Assembly (NCBI GenBank): GCA_017537745.1
Contig: JAFYKF010000011.1
Span: 1 to 64,000, forward strand
DNA length: 64,000 bases
DNA from: Candidatus Saccharimonadota bacterium
Lineage (GTDB): Bacteria > Patescibacteriota > Saccharimonadia > Saccharimonadales > Saccharimonadaceae
Direction of reading: 5' to 3'
In this document: positions 54,784 to 62,840 of the stretch, piece by piece
Position numbering within the stretch: position 1 is the stretch's first letter
Layout of the letters: each line of letters begins with the position of its first letter
Notes under the pieces: model-generated
What the model saw: the letters and a program-made list of their open reading frames with translations, nothing else
The model's database searches: none
What the model was told of the DNA's origin: nothing
Translations under genes and position numbers: made by a program

Positions 54784-55515
54784 CTACACAAAAATCAGTG
54801 CCAATCTAAGCACTATCCAAATAATAATCCGTACAATAATAACTATCGCTACTACCAATGTTATCAATAGCAAAAATCCAGTCAACGTTGGCGCCCACAC
54901 CGGAGACGCATAATTCCGTCGATAAAGCTCCGTCGAAGGCAAAGCTGCTATAATTTTATCCTGTATTTCTCCCGCTGATGGATATTTTGCAATTTCATCC
55001 AACATACAATTAATATATCCCGCCGAATCCCAGTTCCAACCATTCTCGATTGCCGCTGCTTTGCAAACCTCACCAGCCTGTCCATAAATATTCCCGTTCG
55101 GATTCCCATCACCTGTCAATCTCGCTTCTGCCTCTCTTAAGGCTTTATTCGCCGCTCGGATATATTGATGTTCCAAATAAAATGGCCCTGTTCCGAATGT
55201 TATCTTCTGCTCGCCATTATCATCAACGATATTTATTACAATATTCGAGAACACAAACTCCTTCAAATTAGTTAGTGCTTCAGCCAATTCGGCCTCGCTC
55301 TCAACCGCCTGCTCTTCGTTTTCTGCCGCGCCAAGCTCCACGTCGGCATTAAGCACTGCATCCCGAAGCTCCGTCATATGTATATGGTCATATCTTAACA
55401 AGGTGGCATCCACAGCCAAAAGCGCAACCAAAAGCAAAATCAACATCCAGTTTTTAATCTTGATTTTCCACTTGCGCTTCCTGATAAATTCTCTTAATTT
55501 CCCACCCGGCTTCAT
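54784..55515 (-). CDS. Two-helix membrane protein, unknown
   Basis: 243 residues from the chosen start (MKPGGK); another ATG 7 codons upstream is only 1 nt after the CCA of tRNA-Ile. A very basic N-terminus and a helix (~26-42) are followed by an exterior, mostly helical domain with two Cys and a C-terminal long hydrophobic segment (~203-240). It is not recognised. No separate promoter is evident, so it is probably read from the tRNA promoter. Confidence 0.7.
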   Translation of the reverse strand: MKPGGKLREFIRKRKWKIKIKNWMLILLLVALLAVDATLLRYDHIHMTELRDAVLNADVELGAAENEEQAVESEAELAEALTNLKEFVFSNIVINIVDDNGEQKITFGTGPFYLEHQYIRAANKALREAEARLTGDGNPNGNIYGQAGEVCKAAAIENGWNWDSAGYINCMLDEIAKYPSAGEIQDKIIAALPSTELYRRNYASPVWAPTLTGFLLLITLVVAIVIIVRIIIWIVLRLALIFV

Positions 55516-55537
55516 ACAATAATCTCTAATAAACATC

Positions 55538-55614
55538 TGGTCGGGGTACTTGGATTCGAACCAAGGACACTGCGTGTATAAGACGCATGCTCTAACCAGC
55601 TGAGCTATACCCCG
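55538..55614 (-). tRNA. tRNA-Ile (anticodon TAT, reads AUA)
   Basis: Cloverleaf with acceptor CGGGGTA/TACCCCG, anticodon stem TGCGT/ACGCA and loop CTTATAC, plus encoded CCA. Isoleucine identity features U12-A23, C29-G41 and A73 are present. TGT-TATAAT (55623-55628) ends 8 nt before C1, so almost no 5' leader is expected. Confidence 0.93.
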
Positions 55615-55665
55615 CTCCTATAATTATAACATATTTTTTAGGGAAACTATGCTATAATAATAACC

Positions 55666-56103
55666 ATGAGTGGAGTAGCAAATAAGTTGCGACAGCTAAA
55701 GTACAAAGTCAAACACGACTACCTAGCTATCGAAAACATCGTTCTTGTTGTTGCCGTCGTAATGTGTCTTGTTTGGACTTTTCAGTCCATCGAAGCCATG
55801 ACTCGCAATTGGACCCTCACTGAACGCCTAAATGCCGAACGCAAGAATCTCGAGCTTCTCGAAATTGAAGTTGAGACCGCCGAACTCGAAAACATCTACC
55901 TTGAAACTGAAGAATATCAGGAACTTGCCGCCCGCAAACTACTAGACAAGCAACTTCCAGGCGAACAATTAGTAGTTCTGCCCGAGAATTCCGAAGCCGC
56001 CAAAACTAAGCACCAAACCCCTAATACTACAATTGTCGCCAAAGAGCCCACCGAATACTCCAATTTTGAAAAATGGCTTCACTACCTCTTTCCATCGTAT
56101 TAG
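55666..56103 (+). CDS. DivIC/FtsB-like septum protein
   Basis: 145 residues: short basic N-terminus, one membrane helix (~24-43), a Leu/Glu-rich coiled coil (~50-85) and a EEYQELAARKLLDKQLPGEQLVVLPE segment typical of FtsB/DivIC proteins, which bridge FtsQ/DivIB and FtsL in the divisome. TGC-TATAAT ends 7 nt before the ATG. The stop overlaps the convergent ruvC by 4 nt. Confidence 0.82.
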   Translation: MSGVANKLRQLKYKVKHDYLAIENIVLVVAVVMCLVWTFQSIEAMTRNWTLTERLNAERKNLELLEIEVETAELENIYLETEEYQELAARKLLDKQLPGEQLVVLPENSEAAKTKHQTPNTTIVAKEPTEYSNFEKWLHYLFPSY

Positions 56104-56573
56104 AGCTTGATTAACGAATGAGTAATTGCTGCCGCCAAAGCATCCGCCGCATCATCAGGCTTCGGCTTCTTTTCTAGCCCCAAATGCATTCGCACCATCT
56201 CTTCCATTTGCGGCTTCCCCGCCGAACCATATCCAGTCAAAGTCTTTTTTATTTCGTTTGGTGTATATTCAAACACTGGAATTTTATGCTGTTCCGCCAC
56301 CAGTAGTACTATACCCCTTGCTTCCGCCACCGCAATCCCAGTTGTAATATTCTTCGAAAAAAACAACTTTTCAACCGAAACTACATCCGGCCGGCACGAT
56401 TCAAATACCTCCGTCAAACCATCATATAATTCCAATAATCGCGACGGCAACGGCGCTCGTATCTTGGTCGTCACCACACCAAAATCCACAGCTTTCGCAT
56501 CTGCACGCGAAGTCGTTTCAATCAAGCCAAATCCACAAATACCAATCCCCGGATCAATCCCGAGCACCCGCAT
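56100..56573 (-). CDS. ruvC: Holliday junction resolvase RuvC
   Basis: Endonuclease that cuts Holliday junctions. It has 157 residues. The four acidic residues are D7 (GIDPGIG), E68 (VSVEKLFF), D141 and D144 (DDAADALA). It lies 4 nt after aspS and separate from ruvA, which is 52 kb away in this window. Confidence 0.97.
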   Translation of the reverse strand: MRVLGIDPGIGICGFGLIETTSRADAKAVDFGVVTTKIRAPLPSRLLELYDGLTEVFESCRPDVVSVEKLFFSKNITTGIAVAEARGIVLLVAEQHKIPVFEYTPNEIKKTLTGYGSAGKPQMEEMVRMHLGLEKKPKPDDAADALAAAITHSLIKL

Positions 56574-56577
56574 AAAA

Positions 56578-58377
56578 TTACTCTTCTTCTGGAAGCACCG
56601 CTAAGTGTGCCTCTTCAAGCTGCACCGCATCCACCTCAGATGGAGAATTCATCATCAAATCCACACCGTTGCCATTCTTCGGGAACGCCACAATATCACG
56701 AATATTTTCCTGGTCTTCCAGCACCATAAAAATTCTATCTAGACCAGGCGCCGCTCCTGCATGCGGTGGCGCACCAAATTTAAACGCCGAGAGCATTCCA
56801 CCGAATCTCGCTTCTACGTAATCATTATTGTAACCAAGAATATTGAACACCTTATACATGATTTCTGGATTGTAGTTCCGCACCGCACCAGACGCCACTT
56901 CGTAGCCATTCATTACCATATCGTATTGATCAGCCACAATCGCGAGCTTCTGTTCTGTCGTCTCCGCCTCTTCCAGAGCTTTCAAGCCACCCTTTGGCAT
57001 CGAAAATGGATTGTGTCCAAAATCTAACTTCTTCGCCTTATCATCCCATTCATAAAATGGAAAATCCACCACCCAAGCTAACGCCACTTCAGATGATTTC
57101 TTCAACCCCATATGGTCCGCAAAGGCAATCCTTAGTTGTCCCAAAACTTTATTTACTACTTCGCGCGAATCCGCACCAAAGAAGACCGCATCACCAACAC
57201 CAGCATTACACTTTTTCTTTACCTCTTTAATTTCGGTCTCACTCATAAATTTGAGTATTGGTGATTTCTCGCCTTCCTCTGTATATAATATATATGCTAA
57301 TCCACCAGCCCCTAATTTCCGCGCTTTCTCAGTAAATTCATCGATTTCCCGACGCGTCAGTTTAGCTCCACCCTTTACACACAACGCTTTCACACATGGT
57401 TGCTTAAACACTTTGAAATCAGTATCCTTAAACACCTCGGTTAGCTCAATTAATTCCATTTCGTAACGTAAATCCGGCTTATCTACACCATAAGTATTCA
57501 TTGCAACTTCATAAGGAATTCGTGGTACCGTCTCGCCCTTTGGAATGTATTCGCGTGCAGTTTTTGAATTGCAAACTAGTTTCTTCCCTGCGAACTCAGT
57601 CACCAGCTTCTCATACAGCGGCTGAATCTCTTGTCTCACCACTTCACCATCATTCACAAAAGACATCTCAAAATCCAACTGATAGAAATCCCCATACAAT
57701 CTATCCGCCCGCGGATCCTCATCCCGGAAACACGGCGCAATCTGGAAATATTTCTCTACACCACCAACCATCAATAGCTGCTTGAACTGTTGTGGCGCCT
57801 GTGGCAAAGCGTAAAACTTGCCTGGATGAAGACGTGACGGCACCAAGAAATCTCTTGCCCCTTCCGGCGATGAATTAGCCAAAATCGGCGTCGTCACCTC
57901 AGTAAACCCACGCTCATACATATATTCTCTAATAAAACGATAGTATTCACTCCGCCTCTTCAAAATCTTTTGCATCTTTGGACGACGCAAGTCCAAATAA
58001 CGATATTTTAATCTTAATTCTTCTGAAGATTCCGCTCCATCATCGTGGGTATTTACCGGCAATGGCTCACTCTTATTTAATAATTCCAGTTCGCTTACAA
58101 CTAGTTCAATCTTGCCAGTTGCGATATTTGGATTCACTAGCTCCGGCGCTCGCTCTCGCATCTTACCAGCAGCTTTCAAAACAAACTCATCACGCACCGA
58201 CTCCGCCAATTTAAACGCCTTTTCATTCTCCGGCGTCACCACAAGCTGCACTATTCCTCTACTATCGCGCAAATCGATAAAGATCAAGCCACCATGATCA
58301 CGCCGCGAGTTTACCCAACCCTCGACTTCAACTTCTTTGCCCAAAAATTTATTTAATTCGTCCGTCAAAATTCTCAT
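56578..58377 (-). CDS. aspS: Aspartyl-tRNA synthetase, bacterial type
   Basis: 599 residues. Anticodon-binding OB domain (GWVNSRRDHGGLIFIDLRD), catalytic core with motif 2 (FRDEDPRADRLYGDFYQLD), an inserted GAD domain (~285-415), and motif 3 (GAAPGLDRIFMVL). His28 in RRDHGG is the residue reported for non-discriminating enzymes, which also charge tRNA-Asn. TGA-TATAAT ends 7 nt before the ATG. Confidence 0.97.
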   Translation of the reverse strand: MRILTDELNKFLGKEVEVEGWVNSRRDHGGLIFIDLRDSRGIVQLVVTPENEKAFKLAESVRDEFVLKAAGKMRERAPELVNPNIATGKIELVVSELELLNKSEPLPVNTHDDGAESSEELRLKYRYLDLRRPKMQKILKRRSEYYRFIREYMYERGFTEVTTPILANSSPEGARDFLVPSRLHPGKFYALPQAPQQFKQLLMVGGVEKYFQIAPCFRDEDPRADRLYGDFYQLDFEMSFVNDGEVVRQEIQPLYEKLVTEFAGKKLVCNSKTAREYIPKGETVPRIPYEVAMNTYGVDKPDLRYEMELIELTEVFKDTDFKVFKQPCVKALCVKGGAKLTRREIDEFTEKARKLGAGGLAYILYTEEGEKSPILKFMSETEIKEVKKKCNAGVGDAVFFGADSREVVNKVLGQLRIAFADHMGLKKSSEVALAWVVDFPFYEWDDKAKKLDFGHNPFSMPKGGLKALEEAETTEQKLAIVADQYDMVMNGYEVASGAVRNYNPEIMYKVFNILGYNNDYVEARFGGMLSAFKFGAPPHAGAAPGLDRIFMVLEDQENIRDIVAFPKNGNGVDLMMNSPSEVDAVQLEEAHLAVLPEEE

Positions 58378-58397
58378 ACACCTAATTATATCACATT

Positions 58398-58964
58398 TTA
58401 CCCTAAAAGGTAACCTAGGAGCTGCTGCACGTTAAAGGATCCCACCGTCTCACCATCATCATTCTTAACCAAAAAATACCTTCCACCAGTCCGCTTCATC
58501 TCCTCAACCGCATATTTCAAAGAGTCAGTAGCCTTTAAATACCTCACCTCAGACTCCATATACTTTTTCGCCTTCTCAGTTTTACGAACCTCTAAAGCAT
58601 TCAGCGCCTCGGTCCCCAGTATCCCCACTACCTTTTCATGACTATCAATCACCGGAAAATTTGTCTGCCCAGACTGATAAAGTTTGTCCAAAACCAACGG
58701 CCCTAGCACCTCGTCAGAATTCACAAACACCATTTCGCTTCTTCTCGTCATCAAATCTCCCACTTTTCGCTCATCAAAACTCATCACCGCAGCAATTCGC
58801 TCACGATCTTTTGCAGACAAAATACTTCGTGGTGTTCTTTGCATCACTCCTATAAATTCTTCCAGTGATTTCGGTGTATAGGGTTTTTCAACCTTTTTTT
58901 CTCGATACTTATCAAGCCTTGGATCTATCCACCGCACAAACTTCCGGAACAAATTCAACCACAT
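58398..58964 (-). CDS. CBS-domain protein (CorC/HlyC-like, no membrane part)
   Basis: 188 residues. A basic N-terminal helix region is followed by two CBS motifs (~68-180: VGDLMTRRSEMVFV, FPVIDSHEKVVGILG, VRYLKATDSLKYAVEEM, YFLVKNDDGETVGSFNVQQLL). Such pairs bind adenosine nucleotides and regulate transporters. Usually they follow a DUF21 membrane domain, absent here. TGA-TATAAT lies 9 nt before the ATG. Confidence 0.85.
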   Translation of the reverse strand: MWLNLFRKFVRWIDPRLDKYREKKVEKPYTPKSLEEFIGVMQRTPRSILSAKDRERIAAVMSFDERKVGDLMTRRSEMVFVNSDEVLGPLVLDKLYQSGQTNFPVIDSHEKVVGILGTEALNALEVRKTEKAKKYMESEVRYLKATDSLKYAVEEMKRTGGRYFLVKNDDGETVGSFNVQQLLGYLLG

Positions 58965-58982
58965 GATATAAATATTATATCA

Positions 58983-59066
58983 TTAAATTTCAATAAATTT
59001 TTGCCATTCTGCAGGCGCTATTTTCGATTTTTGTATTTTCGAATACTTCGATTTTCTGATACGCAT
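58983..59066 (-). CDS. Possible 27-residue leaderless small protein
   Basis: The frame MRIRKSKYSKIQK... ends with TAA and is Lys-rich. It is placed behind TTGCAC-N17-TAGAAT with a TGA extension, and the -10 ends 7 nt before this ATG, the same geometry as the main genes. It may be a small protein or a short upstream frame for the CBS gene. No homology could be assessed. Confidence 0.45.
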   Translation of the reverse strand: MRIRKSKYSKIQKSKIAPAEWQKFIEI

Positions 59067-59143
59067 GTTACTCATTCTATCAAACATCACCCACGAGTGC
59101 AAGCATAATTTTAATCAACAGAGATCACTTTTCCACAAAAAAA

Positions 59144-59218
59144 TGGTAGAGCCAGCAGGAATCGAACCTGCATCGCAGACTTAGAGGGTCTGGGTCCTAT
59201 CCGTTGAACGATGGCTCC
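59144..59218 (-). tRNA. tRNA-Arg (anticodon TCT)
   Basis: Cloverleaf with acceptor GGAGCCA/TGGCTCT (G1-U72 wobble), anticodon stem CAGAC/GTCTG, loop CCTCTAA, encoded CCA. TATAAT (59229-59234) lies 10 nt upstream, giving a leader of about 3 nt. Confidence 0.96.
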
Positions 59219-59236
59219 ACCTATAATTATTATACA

Positions 59237-59986
59237 CTATTTTACTGGTTTACGCAATTTATAGTAGATTGACGGTGCAAACCTAATCGGTGCCAGTATC
59301 TGTTGTGCTGTATCTTCCATTTTAACAAGATTATTAGTCTTGAAAACTTTCTTAAGCGCCTTACTCCTAAAATTCGACACCGACAATACTTTCTCACGTT
59401 TAAATCCAACCTTGTTAAAAATATCTTCCACATATTTTGGATGATAATTATAAAACCCACCTGCCGAAATTTCCTTATAATTTGCCACTTTCTTATCAAA
59501 TGGATTTACCTTGCTTTTACCAGTAATAAATCTTGCCATCTTTGGCAACGTCCGCTTATTTGCCACCTCAATCACTGCCACCCCACCAGGTTTCAAAACG
59601 CGATATAGTTCCGCCATCGCCTTATCCATATGCTCCAAATGATGCGTCACCCGCACCATCATCAAACCATCTAATTCTTCATCCTTAAATGGCAACTCAT
59701 AAATATCGCCAGCCTTCGTTTCAATCTTATCACCATAGATTTCTTTAGCCTGCTTTAATTCGGATTTTGAATAGTCAAACAAATATACTTTATGTGCTCG
59801 TTTTAGATATTCGTTTGCGAGCCTACCGTACCCACCACCAATATCGGCAAATTTCTCCATTCTTTTTGGCAACAACTTACGAATTGCCATCCGGTCCGCC
59901 TGGTCCTCATACTCACGATCAGCATCTTCCCAAAAGATTTTTTTATAATCATAACCATTATAGTCAGAAATAACTTTTTCACTCAT
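59237..59986 (-). CDS. Class I SAM-dependent methyltransferase
   Basis: 249 residues. Motif I FADIGGGYGRLA (~47-58), an acidic VYLFDYSK strand 2 end, AGDIYELPFKDEELDGLMMVRVTHHLEH, and YRVLKPGGVAVIEVAN match the UbiE/COQ5-like Methyltransf_11 group. Substrate unknown; no linked pathway gene. TGA-TATAAT lies 9 nt before the ATG. Confidence 0.88.
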   Translation of the reverse strand: MSEKVISDYNGYDYKKIFWEDADREYEDQADRMAIRKLLPKRMEKFADIGGGYGRLANEYLKRAHKVYLFDYSKSELKQAKEIYGDKIETKAGDIYELPFKDEELDGLMMVRVTHHLEHMDKAMAELYRVLKPGGVAVIEVANKRTLPKMARFITGKSKVNPFDKKVANYKEISAGGFYNYHPKYVEDIFNKVGFKREKVLSVSNFRSKALKKVFKTNNLVKMEDTAQQILAPIRFAPSIYYKLRKPVK

Positions 59987-59996
59987 AGTAAATCTA

Positions 59997-61790
59997 TTAT
60001 ATCACACGCGACACTTCTTCAAGTGTTGTCTCACCTTTCAAAGCCGCAATAATACCCTTTTGTTCCAAAGTTAACATACCGTGCTCTTTGGCCGTCTTCT
60101 CAATCTCATTAACATTAATATCCGCCACATCACCACGAATAAACTTCGCAATCTCATCATCCACCACAAGTTGCTCCATTAGCACTGTACGTCCACTGTA
60201 ACCAAATGGATCACTTTCGGTCACCACTGGGTCATAAAGCACAATATTATCAAAATCAAACTCAGACGGCTCCTCTAGTTCAATTTCTGCCGCTCTAGCA
60301 GATAACGCCTTGTCTAGTTCAGTCTCCGTCGCAGCACTAGTTTCCGGAGCAACCTCTTCGGCCGGATTATTACCATCAGTTTTTGACTCAACCTCTGGTT
60401 TTTCTTCTGGCAAATCCTTAGGAGTCTTTATCCCCTCCAACCACTTTTTATCCACACCAGACAAAACCTCACGTATGTATTTTGCCTCCGCTTCTGTTGC
60501 ACGTCTTGCACGCTTCGAGCTAGATAGCTTCCTTACCAACCTCTGTGCCACAATCAACCTAATCGACGACGCAAAAATTGGATTAATGCCAATCAAATCA
60601 ATCATTCTTGAAAAAGCTGCCGATGTAGAATTTGCGTGAAACGATGACAACACCAAATGACCCGTAATAGAAGCCTGAATTGCCGTCTTCGCCGTATCAG
60701 CATCACGAATCTCGCCCACCATTACCACGTCCGGGTCCAAACGGAGCACGCTACGCAAACCATCTGCAAACGAACCACCACTATTGGTATTAATCGGGAT
60801 CTGCGAAATACCAGTAATACCGTATTCAATCGGATCCTCCAAAGTAATAATTTTCCTTTCTGTAGTATTCAGCGCATTAATCATGGAATAAAGCGTCGTA
60901 GACTTACCAGAACCAGTCGGACCGACCATCAACACTAATCCGCGTGGGTGCGAAATCACTTCATTAATTTCTGCCAACTCTTCATCAGACAAACCAAGCA
61001 AATTCAAATTGAGCAGCGATTCATCAAAGTTAAACAACCTCATCACTGCATCTTGGCCATACATTGTCGGGATTGTTTCTACACGAATATTCAACAAATG
61101 TTTTGCCCCGTTCTGCACAATATCCTTCTGCATATGCCCAGATTGAGGTTTATTCGACGCCGTAGACACATTCGCTCGTGACGAAAGCTCCCCCATCAAA
61201 ATACGATACCGATCTCTATCTATAATTGCCACTGGATGCAGCATACCATCCACACGCATCCTAATCCGAATTTCTTCACGTAAGTTCTCAATATGTATAT
61301 CGGATGCGCCCAACTTGTCTGCCTGATCAATCAAAAAGTCGAACACCTTTTCGGTCGACACCTGATTAAGTGTTTGCGACACTTTCTCTATTGTTGCCGA
61401 ATCGCCTTCACCGGCAATCTGAATATCATCATATGTTGCCTCCATCGGCGGATCATAGCGAAGCATCAAAATCTTGTATGCCGCGTTAGAAATCAAGAAA
61501 AAGTCCGCTCTCTCACCGCTATCAGAATATTCTTTTCGCATCTTTTGTATCAAAGAACGTGGCGTTTGGCTTGTCACCATAAACTGATAGTGCTCTTCAC
61601 CATTCCCCTTAGCCAAAGGTAAAATGATGTCCTTGTGCATCTGCTCCACCGTCAGTAAATCTTTTACTAACGGCATAGTATCCTCAAAATTTCGTGTATC
61701 GAGATATGGCAAACCTAAAATCCGCGCCCGCCCCGCAGTTGCCTGCTCTTCGTTTTCACGCCTTTTTTCTTGTATCTCCTTTTCGTCCAT
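59997..61790 (-). CDS. PilB/GspE-family pilus assembly ATPase
   Basis: 597 residues. N2 domain, then Walker A GPTGSGKST (290-298), Asp box and LEDPIEYGITGI, Walker B LRLDPDVVMVGEIRD (350-363). It powers type IV pilus extension or type II secretion. The zinc-binding Cys normally after QRLVRKL and before GYSGR are replaced (LSSSKRARR, SDPFGYSGR), and a long acidic insert (~455-512) lies between. TGG-TATAAT ends 6 nt before the ATG. It probably serves the pilins at 51-54 kb. Confidence 0.93.
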   Translation of the reverse strand: MDEKEIQEKRRENEEQATAGRARILGLPYLDTRNFEDTMPLVKDLLTVEQMHKDIILPLAKGNGEEHYQFMVTSQTPRSLIQKMRKEYSDSGERADFFLISNAAYKILMLRYDPPMEATYDDIQIAGEGDSATIEKVSQTLNQVSTEKVFDFLIDQADKLGASDIHIENLREEIRIRMRVDGMLHPVAIIDRDRYRILMGELSSRANVSTASNKPQSGHMQKDIVQNGAKHLLNIRVETIPTMYGQDAVMRLFNFDESLLNLNLLGLSDEELAEINEVISHPRGLVLMVGPTGSGKSTTLYSMINALNTTERKIITLEDPIEYGITGISQIPINTNSGGSFADGLRSVLRLDPDVVMVGEIRDADTAKTAIQASITGHLVLSSFHANSTSAAFSRMIDLIGINPIFASSIRLIVAQRLVRKLSSSKRARRATEAEAKYIREVLSGVDKKWLEGIKTPKDLPEEKPEVESKTDGNNPAEEVAPETSAATETELDKALSARAAEIELEEPSEFDFDNIVLYDPVVTESDPFGYSGRTVLMEQLVVDDEIAKFIRGDVADINVNEIEKTAKEHGMLTLEQKGIIAALKGETTLEEVSRVI

Positions 61791-61847
61791 ACGCCCATTA
61801 TACCATAAACATTTTTATTTTACACTTTTATATGATAAAATAATCCC

Positions 61848-61952
61848 ATGGCAAGAAAAATCAAATTGCATTCAGTCGCTAAACAAAACCGAAACAACAA
61901 TCACAAACATAGCGACAAGCGCAAACACCCACGCCTGAAAAACGGGCGTTAA
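61848..61952 (+). CDS. 34-residue basic small protein
   Basis: The frame starts MARKIKLHSVAKQ and ends LKNGR. It is rich in Lys, Arg, His and Asn, like small ribosomal or RNA-binding proteins. TGA-TAAAAT ends 6 nt before the ATG and a strong terminator starts right after the stop, so it is a self-contained transcription unit. Function unknown. Confidence 0.7.
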   Translation: MARKIKLHSVAKQNRNNNHKHSDKRKHPRLKNGR

Positions 61953-61980
61953 AATAAGCCCTGCGAGGGGCTTATTTTTT
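61953..61980. terminator. Bidirectional terminator
   Basis: Perfect 9-bp stem AATAAGCCC/GGGCTTATT with a 6-nt loop and T-run. It ends the small gene on the plus strand and the LiaF-like gene on the minus strand. Confidence 0.9.
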
Positions 61981-62666
61981 TATTTAATTTCTATTCCGCC
62001 AAATACCGCTGTCCCATTTACATAAACAGTTGGCGCTTTTTCTTTAGCCTTATTATCTTTCTTATTTGAAACTCCACCAAATACCGAATTGGACTTCACT
62101 TTCACGACCACATCATCTGGCAAAAAGATGTCAATTCCACCGAAAGTTGCAGTTGCATTTATTACTACGTCTTCTTTTATTTTAGCGTTCCGTAAATCCA
62201 ACTGTAGTCCACCAAATATTGCTTTTACAGTCTTGCCTTTAAACTCTTCATTAGACAAATTTATATTTTGCCCGCTGAACACCGCACCAATCTCACCATC
62301 GTTAAGAATCTTCTTATTCAATTTTTCTATTTGTTCATCAAATTTATGATTAAACAAATTCTTACAAATCATTGCCACCCCAATCAGAATAATCGCTACC
62401 GGCAACACTATTTGCCATAACATTTCAAACGCAATTACGCCTTGGCAAGCGAGCAACAATAACACACCTATTATAAGTCCTGCCAAATTCCCTATCCTTT
62501 CCCCCTTCTCCGTAATTATTCCAATCGCACAAGGGATTATGATAAATAAAGTCCACCAACCATCAAAAAACAAATCTATGTTAAACCATCCCAAAGCATT
62601 GCCACCCATTATTATACCTAGGGCAACCAACACCAATCCCCACATTACGCCTTTAATACTTTTCAT
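61980..62666 (-). CDS. LiaF-like membrane protein
   Basis: 228 residues. The N-terminal half has four hydrophobic segments (~7-26, 38-52, 60-80, 84-101) of the LiaI/LiaF-like kind. The C-terminal half has three IFGG/TFGG/VFGG repeats (VKAIFGGLQLDLR, TATFGGIDIFLPDDV, NGTAVFGGIEIK) as in cell-wall-active antibiotic response proteins. No two-component system adjoins it. AAGGAG lies before the ATG. Confidence 0.87.
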   Translation of the reverse strand: MKSIKGVMWGLVLVALGIIMGGNALGWFNIDLFFDGWWTLFIIIPCAIGIITEKGERIGNLAGLIIGVLLLLACQGVIAFEMLWQIVLPVAIILIGVAMICKNLFNHKFDEQIEKLNKKILNDGEIGAVFSGQNINLSNEEFKGKTVKAIFGGLQLDLRNAKIKEDVVINATATFGGIDIFLPDDVVVKVKSNSVFGGVSNKKDNKAKEKAPTVYVNGTAVFGGIEIK

Positions 62667-62721
62667 TTTTCTCCTTAGTTATAACTTTATTATATCACAA
62701 AAATGTGATATAATAATATAT

Positions 62722-62807
62722 GGAAGGGTGGCCGAGTGGTTGATGGCACTGGTCTTGAAAACCAGCATACGAAAGTATCGCAAGTTCGAATCTTGTCCCT
62801 TCCGCCA
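62722..62807 (+). tRNA. tRNA-Ser (anticodon TGA)
   Basis: Class II cloverleaf: acceptor GGAAGGG/CCCTTCC, anticodon stem CTGGT/ACCAG with loop CTTGAAA, long variable arm, discriminator G73 and encoded CCA. TGA-TATAAT (62709-62714) ends 7 nt before G1, so transcription should begin at the mature 5' end. Confidence 0.97.
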
Positions 62808-62833
62808 AAAAAAGACCCCGTAGGGCCTTTTTT
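62807..62833. terminator. Terminator between tRNA-Ser and yebC
   Basis: Hairpin AAAAAG-A-CCC ... GGG-C-CTTTTT with CGTA loop, flanked by A- and T-runs, usable in both directions. Confidence 0.75.
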
Positions 62834-62840
62834 AATTGGG

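Noticed and set aside
55538-55614. tRNA-Val reading of the same gene
   Set aside because: The 7-nt loop CTTATAC between perfect TGCGT/ACGCA stems places TAT, not TAC, at positions 34-36.
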